Of a DNA stretch of 64,000 nucleotides, positions 35,435-43,990 are shown in pieces. This DNA is from CAYRTD01 sp964528675 (lineage in GTDB: Bacteria; Bacteroidota; Bacteroidia; Bacteroidales; GCA-2748055): NCBI GenBank assembly GCA_964528675.1, contig CAZGTU010000017.1:1-64000 (forward strand), in the 5' to 3' direction. The position numbers and the translations under genes were made by a program. How positions within the stretch are numbered: the first letter of the stretch is position 1; each line of letters opens with the position of its first letter. Under the pieces are notes generated by a model, which saw only the letters and a list, made by a program, of their open reading frames with translations, did not search any database and was not told where the DNA came from.

Positions 35435-36268
35435 TTAAGAAAAAAGTTCTTTTTTCTCTTCAACATATTCTTTGAGGGAGGTCGGCTTTCTACCCAGTAT
35501 TTTCCTGACCATATCAGAAGTTTTCTCCACCTTTCCTTTTTTAATTTTTCCAAATACAGCTATCATAGCATCAATGTATTTATCGGAATAGCCTCGATCT
35601 TTCATCACTTTTCTATAAGTCTCATCATCCGGATTTTTATAGGTGATCTCTCTGCCAAGCACCTCGGAGAAAATATCTGCAACCTGAAAATGATCAAGAG
35701 CCTCGGGTCCGGTAAGATAGACTTTTTGATTTTGGAAACCCTCGGGATTTTCAATTATTTCCGCAGCTACTTCTCCTATGTCCCGGGTGTGAATGAAAGG
35801 TGCTTTACCTTCACCCGTGGGCATAAAGATCTGATCTCTGTCCCTAATATCTTCAGTCTGGTACATTTCGAAATTCTGCATGAAAAAATTACCCTTGAGA
35901 AAAGTATAATTCATATGGCTTTCTTCAATTTTCTCCATAAGCGATGGGTAGGAGGCAATAAAGACAACATGTTTTATCTTTTGATCTATGGCTTCCTGAA
36001 CAAGAGGTTTTAATAATTCTTCAGCTTCAGGAGTAGCTAAAGGACCGCACAGGAACAGTATTTCTTTATCTTCCAAAGCGGGTTTAAAAGTTGAACTATC
36101 CCGGAAATCCATGAAAACTGTTTCCGGTTCAAAACCGAATTCTTTGATGGCATTTTCCCGGTTTCTTGTAGCTGCAGTGAAGGCTATTTGTTTTTTATGA
36201 AGTGCATTTACCATCGGTGCACCTACATTTCCCGTTGAAGCGGTAATCAGGATCTTTGATTTTTCCAT
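35435..36268 (-). CDS. NmrA-like NAD(P)-binding oxidoreductase
   Basis: The 277-residue protein starts with a Rossmann-type ILITASTGNVGAPMV (GxxGxxG-like), followed by TRNRENA after the second strand, which suits NADP(H). It has the atypical-SDR pattern of NmrA/azoreductase-type proteins: HVVFIAS and FMPTGEGKAPFIHTRDIGEVAA; the usual YxxxK pair is not apparent. It may be an NADPH sensor or quinone-type reductase. It is the gene downstream of the carotenoid desaturase (48 nt gap, same strand), a possible two-gene unit, although no direct role in pigment synthesis can be read from it. Confidence 0.8.
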   Translation of the reverse strand: MEKSKILITASTGNVGAPMVNALHKKQIAFTAATRNRENAIKEFGFEPETVFMDFRDSSTFKPALEDKEILFLCGPLATPEAEELLKPLVQEAIDQKIKHVVFIASYPSLMEKIEESHMNYTFLKGNFFMQNFEMYQTEDIRDRDQIFMPTGEGKAPFIHTRDIGEVAAEIIENPEGFQNQKVYLTGPEALDHFQVADIFSEVLGREITYKNPDDETYRKVMKDRGYSDKYIDAMIAVFGKIKKGKVEKTSDMVRKILGRKPTSLKEYVEEKKELFS

Positions 36269-36316
36269 ATAATGACTTTTTAACTACAACAGATTCCTTG
36301 CCTTATAGTTCAGGGA

Positions 36317-37780
36317 TTATTTTATCAGTTCGGAAGTGATTTTTGCACCCTGTAAACATAGCGGAATACCCCCACCCGGATGTACACTTCCTCCAACAAA
36401 GTATAAACCTCCCAGTCGGGAACTGAAATTGGGATGACGGAGAAAAGCGGCAAATTTGGAATTGGAGCTTGACCCGTAAAGTGAACCCTTGTAAGAAGAA
36501 GTTTTGGATTCGATTTCTCGTGGATCAAGTACGTATTCAGCCTCTATGTCTTTCTCTACATCTTTCTTCATAATTTTTGAAAGTTTCCAAATAACATTTT
36601 TCCTTGTCCTTTTAATGATCTCTTCCCAGTCCTGGTTTTCATTACGGGGAGCGTTGACCATTACAAACCAGTTTTCATGGCCTTCCGGGACATCTTCCGG
36701 ACTTTCTTTTGAGCTTATATTGATATAAATGGTAGGGTCATTATGAATATCCAGACCTTCAAATAAGTATTCAAACTCTTCTTTGTAATTATCGCTGAAG
36801 AAAATATTATGTAATTCAAGTTCAGGATAATTATTCTTTATTCCCCAGTAAAATACGAGTGCAGAACTCGATCTCTCCTGGTTAAGCGTCCGTTCAGGTT
36901 TTTTTATATCCGGGAGCAATTTCCTGTAAGTGGGAACAATATCCATGTTAGAGATAACAATATCAGCATCATATTCATTTTTGGAAGTTTGCACTCCTTT
37001 TATTTTTTTATCTTTATAGAGGATCTCATTCACTTCTTCTGAAAACCTGAAATCAACACCCAATTCCATGGCGAGATTGTAAAGACTCAGGGTAATATTA
37101 TACATTCCGCCTTCCGGGAAATACACACCCGTCCCGTGTTCCAGGCTTGAAATTATGTTCAGAATGCCAGGGGCCTTAAACGGACTGGAACCATTATATG
37201 TGGCCATCCTGTTGAACAGTTGAACAAGCTTGGGATGTTTGAGCCGTTTCCGGTTGGCTTCATCCATGGTCTTAAAAATATCCATCTGGTGAAGGTATGT
37301 ACCGGCTTTAAAGAAATCGGCCGATAAATAGTTATTAAACTTATGGAGTGATTTCTCAAGGAATACCGGTGATGTTTTTTGGTAGAGCCTCACCGCATGT
37401 TCAACGTATTTTTTTATGATTTTCCGGTCAATGCCGAGCTTATTCTCAATTTCAACGGCAAGTTTATCTTTATCAGACCATGCATAAAGAATGGTTCCGT
37501 CGCTCCAGAAATACTTGCAGGCAAGGTCGATTTTTTTATAGCTAAAATATTTTTTCGGATCCCTTCCGGCGAGTTCGAAAAGTTCCTCAACAAAAAACGG
37601 CATCGTAAAAAGAGAGGGGCCAAGGTCGAAACGATAATCTCCCAGTTCTATTAAATTTAACTTTCCTCCGGGACCCTCATCTTTTTCAAAAACGGTAACT
37701 TTCATTCCTTTTACCGCAAGGCGAATGGCTGCAGCAATCCCGCCAATTCCGGAGCCAATGATCATAACATTTTTATTCAT
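36317..37780 (-). CDS. CrtI-family carotenoid desaturase
   Basis: A 487-residue FAD flavoprotein with the N-terminal GSGIGGIAAAIRLA and FEKDEGPGGK dinucleotide motif, and FDLGPSLFTMP typical of bacterial phytoene/carotenoid desaturases. The C-terminal LYFVGGSVHPGGGIPLCLQGAK is the family's second FAD signature; its GGGIP form is closer to the CrtD type (hydroxycarotenoid 3,4-desaturase) than to phytoene desaturase CrtI. It introduces double bonds into a carotenoid at the membrane. No phytoene synthase or cyclase gene is nearby, so it is an isolated pathway member here. Confidence 0.82.
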   Translation of the reverse strand: MNKNVMIIGSGIGGIAAAIRLAVKGMKVTVFEKDEGPGGKLNLIELGDYRFDLGPSLFTMPFFVEELFELAGRDPKKYFSYKKIDLACKYFWSDGTILYAWSDKDKLAVEIENKLGIDRKIIKKYVEHAVRLYQKTSPVFLEKSLHKFNNYLSADFFKAGTYLHQMDIFKTMDEANRKRLKHPKLVQLFNRMATYNGSSPFKAPGILNIISSLEHGTGVYFPEGGMYNITLSLYNLAMELGVDFRFSEEVNEILYKDKKIKGVQTSKNEYDADIVISNMDIVPTYRKLLPDIKKPERTLNQERSSSALVFYWGIKNNYPELELHNIFFSDNYKEEFEYLFEGLDIHNDPTIYINISSKESPEDVPEGHENWFVMVNAPRNENQDWEEIIKRTRKNVIWKLSKIMKKDVEKDIEAEYVLDPREIESKTSSYKGSLYGSSSNSKFAAFLRHPNFSSRLGGLYFVGGSVHPGGGIPLCLQGAKITSELIK

Positions 37781-37908
37781 GCTATTTGGTTTTACTTTTG
37801 GATATGAAGCTTATCGGACTTTGAAATCCGTAGTAATGAAACATCAAAAAAGAATGAAAGTTTAACCCTCGCCGGGGTCTGTCAATAAAGTCGAGTTATA
37901 GCCAGGTG

Positions 37909-40014
37909 CTAGCTAATGACACCCCACTCCAGTCCCTTTTGCCTGGTTTTCTTCATTTCATTTTTTAATATACGGTTCTTTTCATGGTTTAATTCCGGAT
38001 CTGATTCAATGAGCCCGGTCGCAATGTCCCTTGCATATTGCAGTATCTGTCCGTCTTTTCCAAGATGGGCGATCTTTAGGTCAAAAGGAATACCGCTTTG
38101 CTGGGTGCCTTCAATATCTCCGGGTCCTCTTAGCTTCAGATCGGTTTCTGCGATCTCAAAACCATCATTGGTCCTCACCATGGTTTCCAGGCGTTTTCTT
38201 CCATCCTCAGAGAGTTTATAGCCTGACATTAGCACACAATATGATTGATCGGCCCCTCTCCCCACTCTTCCACGTAACTGATGTAACTGAGACAGTCCAA
38301 AACGTTCTGCACTTTCTATCACCATAACTGAAGCATTCGGAACATCAACGCCAACTTCGATAACAGTTGTCGCAACAAGGATGTGCATTTTCCCTTCCTT
38401 GAAAAACTTCATGGCAATATCCTTTTCATCGGGCTTCATCTTTCCATGGACCACTCCAACGATATATTTTGGAGGGGGGAAATCCCTTACAAGGCTGTGG
38501 TAACCATCCTCAAGATCTTTGTAATCCATTTTTTCCGATTCTTTAATAAGAGGGTAGACAATGTAGGCCTGCCTTCCTTCGGCTATTTGTTTTCTGAGAA
38601 AACCATGCAGCTTTAACCGTTTATTATCAAAAATATGGATGGTTTTTACAGGTTTACGCCCGGGCGGCAATTCATCGATCACCGAAACTTCCAGATCACC
38701 GTATAGTGTCATGGCCAGTGTTCTGGGGATTGGTGTGGCCGTCATGACAAGAACATGGGGCAGGTTTTCGCTTTTTTGCCATAAACGGGCCCGCTGTGCT
38801 ACACCAAAACGATGCTGTTCATCTATAACCACAAGTCCCAGGTTATTGAACTGAACCGAATCTTCAATGAGTGCATGAGTACCTACAAGAATCTTTAAAC
38901 TGCCATCCTGTAAAGCGGCATGGAGAATTTCACGTTTTTTCTTACGTGTGGATCCCGTAAGCAAACCACAATCGATATTAATACCTTCAAGAAAACTGGA
39001 AACTGTATTGAAATGCTGATTTGCAAGGATTTCGGTAGGTGCCATAATACATGCCTGAAAGCCATTGTCTATGGCAATAAGTGCCGTCATCAGGGCTACC
39101 AGGGTTTTTCCGCTGCCTACATCTCCCTGAAGTAAACGGTTCATCTGTTTTCCCGAGCCAAGATCTCTTCTGATCTCTTTGAGTACTCTCTTTTGAGCAG
39201 AGGTTAATTCAAAAGGAAGATTTTTATGGTAAAAATTATTGAAATAATCCCCGACTTTTTCAAAAACATATCCCTTGAATTTCTTCTCTCTGCCGACTTT
39301 TAACCTGAGGATATTTATCTGGATGTAAAACAATTCCTCAAATTTCAGGCGGTATTCTGCTTTTTTTAAAATATCCTGATTATCAGGATAATGGATATTT
39401 TTTAATGCTTCCCACAAAGGAATTAATCCTGCCTTTTTCAAGAGATATGCAGGCAGACTTTCTTCAATATTTTTCCCGATTTTTTCCAGAAGGCTGTATA
39501 CTAATTTTTGAATAGCCTTCGATGTCAGGTAGTTATTTTTCAGCTTTTCTGTGGTGGAGTAAACCGGTTGAAGACGGGTTGACAATACTGCTTCTTTTGA
39601 TACATCATCAATATCAGGATGTACCAGGTTAATCCTGTTTTTGAAAACGGTGGGCTTCCCAAATATGATGTATTCATTTCCGGGCTTGTAGGTTTCCGGG
39701 ATCCATTTAAAACCCTTGAACCAGATTAATTCAATAACACCGGTACCATCAGTAAATTGAGCAACCAGCCTGCCGGGGCCCTTTTTTGCCCCGATTTTCT
39801 CAAAAGAAATTATTTCACCCTTAAGCTGTACATTGGGAAGATCCGAATTCAACTCGCTGATTTTATAGAATCGTGTACGATCTATATAGCGATAGGGAAA
39901 GAAATACAAAAGATCCCGAAAAGTGAATATTTTGAGTTCTTTATTTAGTAATTCAGCTCTTTTTGGGCCTACTCCGCTAAGAAATTTGATATCCGTATTG
40001 AGGAATTCCTCCAT
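37909..40014 (-). CDS. recG: ATP-dependent DNA helicase RecG
   Basis: About 701 residues from the ATG at 40014; an extension to 40041 adds nine residues. It opens with the wedge-domain sequence FLSGVGPKRAELLNKEL, followed by an OB-fold. The helicase part shows Walker A GDVGSGKT, the DEQH box VIDEQHRFGVAQR, TATPIPRTLAMT, and motif VI QLRGRVGRG, then the RecG C-terminal TNDGFEIAETDLKLRGPGDIEGTQQSG. RecG reverses stalled forks and migrates branched DNA. It stands alone; the neighbours on both sides are unrelated. The 128-nt gap on its 3' side holds no terminator that I can pair. Confidence 0.97.
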   Translation of the reverse strand: MEEFLNTDIKFLSGVGPKRAELLNKELKIFTFRDLLYFFPYRYIDRTRFYKISELNSDLPNVQLKGEIISFEKIGAKKGPGRLVAQFTDGTGVIELIWFKGFKWIPETYKPGNEYIIFGKPTVFKNRINLVHPDIDDVSKEAVLSTRLQPVYSTTEKLKNNYLTSKAIQKLVYSLLEKIGKNIEESLPAYLLKKAGLIPLWEALKNIHYPDNQDILKKAEYRLKFEELFYIQINILRLKVGREKKFKGYVFEKVGDYFNNFYHKNLPFELTSAQKRVLKEIRRDLGSGKQMNRLLQGDVGSGKTLVALMTALIAIDNGFQACIMAPTEILANQHFNTVSSFLEGINIDCGLLTGSTRKKKREILHAALQDGSLKILVGTHALIEDSVQFNNLGLVVIDEQHRFGVAQRARLWQKSENLPHVLVMTATPIPRTLAMTLYGDLEVSVIDELPPGRKPVKTIHIFDNKRLKLHGFLRKQIAEGRQAYIVYPLIKESEKMDYKDLEDGYHSLVRDFPPPKYIVGVVHGKMKPDEKDIAMKFFKEGKMHILVATTVIEVGVDVPNASVMVIESAERFGLSQLHQLRGRVGRGADQSYCVLMSGYKLSEDGRKRLETMVRTNDGFEIAETDLKLRGPGDIEGTQQSGIPFDLKIAHLGKDGQILQYARDIATGLIESDPELNHEKNRILKNEMKKTRQKGLEWGVIS

Positions 40015-40177
40015 GAAATTGATAGCTACCTGAGTAGTCACAAATATCGCAAAAATCGAGTTAAAAGCATCAGGCTTGATGAAATAATTATTAATATTGC
40101 GGCAATAGAAAACAATTGATTGAATGACTTGTTCTTACCTCATCATATTAGTCAAAATTTCAAATCTTTAATACTGA

Positions 40178-41449
40178 ATGCGAGGACAAATCTGGATTTT
40201 TTTTGTTGTAATTACAATTTTTATCATACTTGTAGATCTTTATTCTTACAGGGGAGTTAACCAGCTTGCCCAGAATTTGAGTGCAAGGTACAATGCCATT
40301 ATTAAATATTCTTACTGGGGAATCACGGTTATTTCAATAGGAATGTTGCTTTTTCTTTTCCTGAACCGTGAACGTTATTCTTTTGAACAGTTTTTTCGCT
40401 ACCTGACAGTTTTCAATGGTTTTTTTATTCTTTTTTATGTCCCCAAATTACTTTTCATTGTATTTCTTTTGCTTAAAGATATTGTTGATCTGATAATCAA
40501 TGCCTGGGCGCACATTCATCCCGGAGATGAGAATGCAATGCAGCAGGGAGAGAAAATCAGCCGCACAGATTTTTTACTCAAAGCAGGTATAATTTTGTCG
40601 GCCATACCCTTTATCAGTATTCTTCATGGTATCTTCAGAGGCCGTACGAATTTTACAGTAAACAGGATAAAACTATCTTTTCCGAATCTGCCTGAAGCCT
40701 TCGATGGCTTGAAGCTGGTTCATATCAGTGATCTGCATATCGGTAGTTTCGGTTCTGATACTTCGGATATTAAACAGGCAGTTCAAATTGTCAATAATCT
40801 TAATGCCGATTATGTTTTGTTTACAGGTGATATGGTAAACAACAGGGCCCTGGAAATGGAACCTTTCATTTCCACCCTGAAAGAAATGAAATCAAAAAAT
40901 GGGAAGTATGCTATACTGGGGAATCATGATTATGGTGAGTATTATCCATGGGCATCCGAAAAAGAGCGGGAAGAAAATATGAAAACGCTTTATAAGTATT
41001 TTTCAGATAGCGGTTTTCGTTTGTTGAGAAATGAATCGGTCTTTCTTAATCAGGGAAAAGATAAAATCTTACTGGCAGGTGTTGAAAACTGGGGTTTGCC
41101 GCCTTTTCCGCAGCACGGGGATCTTAAACAAACATTTGAAAATGCAGATGGCGTAGATTTTAAAATACTTATGTCACATGATCCTTCACACTGGGATGCT
41201 GAGATCCTTGATAAAACAGATGTTGATCTGACACTTTCAGGACATACCCACGGGATGCAATTTGCCATAAAAATTCCCGGCTGGAGGTGGAGCCCGGTAA
41301 GATTTAAATATCCACGCTGGGCAGGTTTGTACACTGAAGGTGAACGATATTTATATGTGAATATTGGACTCGGTTTCATTGCTTTTCCCGGCAGAGTAGG
41401 AACACCTCCGGAAATCACTGAAATTACCCTTGAATCTCATAAGACATGA
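40178..41449 (+). CDS. Membrane-bound metallophosphoesterase
   Basis: The 423-residue protein has four hydrophobic helices (about 5-22, 44-62, 79-100 and 134-150), then a cytoplasmic or periplasmic calcineurin-like phosphoesterase domain. All metal-binding motifs are present: DLHIG (185-189), GDMV (217-220), GNHD (248-251), SHDP (333-336) and SGHTHG (354-359). This arrangement resembles YkuE-type lipid-associated phosphoesterases; substrate unknown. A methyltransferase gene starts 4 nt after its stop, so the two are in one transcript. Confidence 0.9.
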   Translation: MRGQIWIFFVVITIFIILVDLYSYRGVNQLAQNLSARYNAIIKYSYWGITVISIGMLLFLFLNRERYSFEQFFRYLTVFNGFFILFYVPKLLFIVFLLLKDIVDLIINAWAHIHPGDENAMQQGEKISRTDFLLKAGIILSAIPFISILHGIFRGRTNFTVNRIKLSFPNLPEAFDGLKLVHISDLHIGSFGSDTSDIKQAVQIVNNLNADYVLFTGDMVNNRALEMEPFISTLKEMKSKNGKYAILGNHDYGEYYPWASEKEREENMKTLYKYFSDSGFRLLRNESVFLNQGKDKILLAGVENWGLPPFPQHGDLKQTFENADGVDFKILMSHDPSHWDAEILDKTDVDLTLSGHTHGMQFAIKIPGWRWSPVRFKYPRWAGLYTEGERYLYVNIGLGFIAFPGRVGTPPEITEITLESHKT

Positions 41450-41453
41450 TCCA

Positions 41454-42065
41454 ATGGAACTACATCCTCATATTTATAATGCACTGATTGATCCGTTACT
41501 GGCAAGTCTCAGAAAAAGGATTAAAAATCAATTGGAGTCTGGCTTGAAAGTTGTTGATGTCGCATCAGGAACAGGAAAACTGGTCCGCGAGATCTATCAT
41601 CATTCTTCGAAAGTTACCGGTGTGGATATTGAACCTTCGATGATAAATTATTCCAGAAGGAGAATCGACGGAAAATCCAAAGACAGAATTTCTTACATCC
41701 AGGCTGATGTGCGTAACCTTTATTTTTTTGAAGATAAAAGTTTTGATATTGCCACAATGTCACTTGCTCTTCATCAGTTTGATCCGGAAGACTGGAATAC
41801 TATCCTGACAGAAATAATCCGCATATCTGATACTATTATTGTAGCCGATTACAACTATCCCTTGCCTTCAGGATATAAGAAAAACATAGTGCATCTGATT
41901 GAACGGATAGCAGGTAAAGAGCATTATTCAAACTTTCGAGCGTTCATGAATAATGGCGGTGTTATTCCCATTGCTGAAAGAAATGCTCTTAATTGCATTC
42001 ACAGCGAAATTTCAGGTTCCGGAATCTTTTCCTTATATGTGCTTAAGAAAAATAGTGAGAGATAA
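41454..42065 (+). CDS. Class I SAM-dependent methyltransferase
   Basis: From the ATG at 41454 the protein has 203 residues. Motif I is VVDVASGTGKLV, motif II has the acidic TGVDIEPSM, then YIQADVRNLYF and the post-motif FDIATMSLALHQF. This is the Methyltransf_11/25 type that often works on small molecules, quinones or lipids. No substrate can be inferred. It begins 4 nt after the metallophosphoesterase stop, which suggests coupling, and the TTG-started extension to 41430 is unnecessary. Confidence 0.85.
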   Translation: MELHPHIYNALIDPLLASLRKRIKNQLESGLKVVDVASGTGKLVREIYHHSSKVTGVDIEPSMINYSRRRIDGKSKDRISYIQADVRNLYFFEDKSFDIATMSLALHQFDPEDWNTILTEIIRISDTIIVADYNYPLPSGYKKNIVHLIERIAGKEHYSNFRAFMNNGGVIPIAERNALNCIHSEISGSGIFSLYVLKKNSER

Positions 42066-42159
42066 TCGCATATTTTTTACCTCCCTTTTCAGATAAGGAT
42101 CTTCAAAAATTTATATCTTTAAGCTTTTTAAACCAACTAACGAAATTCAAATTCTTTAA

Positions 42160-43290
42160 ATGTACGGAAGAATTGTGCCTCTGTTGATGTTTATAGCATT
42201 GACAGCATGTGTAGAACCTTTTGATCCTGAGATAGATTCTTATGAGGAAATTCTGGTTGTAGATGGAATTGTCACTGATGAGGAGGTTGCGGTGAGAGTT
42301 CGTCTCTCAAGAAGTTATTCATATGATCAGAATCGAAGCAATGCTGAAACAAATGCCATTATTATCCTGGGTGATGAAGAGGGAAATAATTACAACCTTA
42401 CAGAGGTAGATGATGGCTATTACACCTATGAAGGTGATGATCTGAATCCTGAAGTCGGGAATCTCTTCAAGCTTTACATAATAACAAGGAATGGAGAAGA
42501 ATATGAGTCTGATTATCAGGAAATGCTGCAGGCACCTGAAATGGATAGTGTTTATTTTGTTGATTATCGCAGAAATTCTTCTGCATCATATGTTAACAGG
42601 GAAGGAGTGGATTTTTATGTGAGTGCTGACGGAGGAGAGGATAAAAGCAGATACTATAAATGGGAATGGGAAGAGAGCTGGAAAATATTACCCCCGATAA
42701 ATTATCCGGCAGTGAAATATTGCTGGCAATTCAATGAATCAAGCGGTATCAACATAGCCACTACTGAAAATCTTGCTGAGAATGTATTGAAAAAAGAATT
42801 CATCTATCATGTCCCTTTTACCCAGAATAAGCTGGCAATCCAGTACAGTGCAAACATTAAACAATATGCGGTAACAAGGGATAATTATATTTATCTTACC
42901 AAATTACAAAAGATAAACAGAGGATCGGGTGGTTTTTTTGATCCCATTCCTGCTGCACTCTCCGGTAATATTAATTCTCTTACCGACCCGGATGAGCCTG
43001 TCCTTGGTTTTTTTGAAGCATCTACGGTCAGTTCGAAAAGAATATTTATCGATCGCTCGGATTTGGAATATGGATATGTTGCAAATGGGTTTGAAGATTG
43101 TGAGGTTATTTATGTACCGGATTCTATATTCAATGCCGGCGAAATTCGTAATTATTTTTATGTCTACCAATACTTTGATTCTTCTTTAGATGATACCATT
43201 GTGGTGATGTCAAATCTAAGGAAATGTTATGATTGTTCTTTTGTAGGAGATCCGAAAAAACCTGAATACTGGATAGATGAAGATGAATAA
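42160..43290 (+). CDS. DUF4249 family outer-membrane lipoprotein
   Basis: The 376-residue protein has a lipoprotein signal with lipobox LTAC (Cys17), followed by VEPFDPEIDSYEEILVVDGIVTDE, which is the typical opening of DUF4249 proteins. The family is confined to Bacteroidota in my experience and sits next to TonB receptors, presumably as a receptor-associated lipoprotein. Several cysteine pairs are present near the C-terminus (CEVIY, CYDCSF). It leads a four-gene operon whose members overlap or nearly touch; the next gene begins before its stop codon. Confidence 0.88.
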   Translation: MYGRIVPLLMFIALTACVEPFDPEIDSYEEILVVDGIVTDEEVAVRVRLSRSYSYDQNRSNAETNAIIILGDEEGNNYNLTEVDDGYYTYEGDDLNPEVGNLFKLYIITRNGEEYESDYQEMLQAPEMDSVYFVDYRRNSSASYVNREGVDFYVSADGGEDKSRYYKWEWEESWKILPPINYPAVKYCWQFNESSGINIATTENLAENVLKKEFIYHVPFTQNKLAIQYSANIKQYAVTRDNYIYLTKLQKINRGSGGFFDPIPAALSGNINSLTDPDEPVLGFFEASTVSSKRIFIDRSDLEYGYVANGFEDCEVIYVPDSIFNAGEIRNYFYVYQYFDSSLDDTIVVMSNLRKCYDCSFVGDPKKPEYWIDEDE

Positions 43291-43990
43291 AAAGATGAAT
43301 ATAATACTGACAACGGGATTTCTATTACTTGTTTCTGTATTCTCATATGGTAGTAATGGATATTGTTCGGCTTTAAATACACAGGTAGCTGATTCTTCGG
43401 AAATTTTCATAAATGGCTGGGAATACAACCTGCAACAGTCCGCTAACGGGCATCCTTTTGTTTTTTCAAAGATCTGGCAGTATGGAAAAATAAATAGTGA
43501 ACTGGGAACCAGAAATGATCTTCTCATGAATTATGATATTTACCAGGATGTCTTGCTGGTACAGATTTTCAGGGATAATCAACCTTATCAGATCATTCTG
43601 AATCCTGAATATATCAATTCCTTTGAGATTGATGAGCATACATTTTTTAATCCATTGAAGTTTGAAGGTCTTCAGCAAATTGAATTAAGTGGATATTATG
43701 AACTTATATATGACTCTAAAATAAAATTCTTTCTTAAAAGAGTGAAAAAATATTCAGAAGGAGACGGCATGGAGGGAAGCAGGTATAATTCGGATCTTGA
43801 AAAATATATATATGCGAATGGCCGGGTACACATGATTAAAAATAAGAGATCAATTTACAGGATTTACCCTGATCATAAAAATGATATAAAAAAATATATG
43901 CGAAGAAATCGGATCTTCATCAAAAATGATGACCTTCCCGGCATGTCGGATTTTATGAGATTTTTAGAAAACCTAATTGATGATGAATAA
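43277..43990 (+). CDS. Secreted protein of unknown function in the DUF4249-TonB operon
   Basis: I do not recognise this 237-residue protein. It has a signal peptide (about residues 7-25, ending VFSYG) and a soluble remainder rich in Tyr, Asn and Ile, with a basic patch near KNKRSIYRIYPDHKNDIKKYMRRN. The N-terminus is ambiguous: ATG codons at 43277, 43283 and 43295 all fit. It overlaps the end of the DUF4249 gene by about 14 nt and the start of the TonB receptor gene by 11, so translation of all three is likely coupled. No lipobox is seen; periplasmic location is likely. Confidence 0.75.
   Translation: MKMNKKMNIILTTGFLLLVSVFSYGSNGYCSALNTQVADSSEIFINGWEYNLQQSANGHPFVFSKIWQYGKINSELGTRNDLLMNYDIYQDVLLVQIFRDNQPYQIILNPEYINSFEIDEHTFFNPLKFEGLQQIELSGYYELIYDSKIKFFLKRVKKYSEGDGMEGSRYNSDLEKYIYANGRVHMIKNKRSIYRIYPDHKNDIKKYMRRNRIFIKNDDLPGMSDFMRFLENLIDDE

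Noticed and set aside
37793..37800. TACTTTTG on the forward strand
   Set aside because: Matches the -7 consensus, but no forward gene lies downstream; probably chance in an AT-rich gap.
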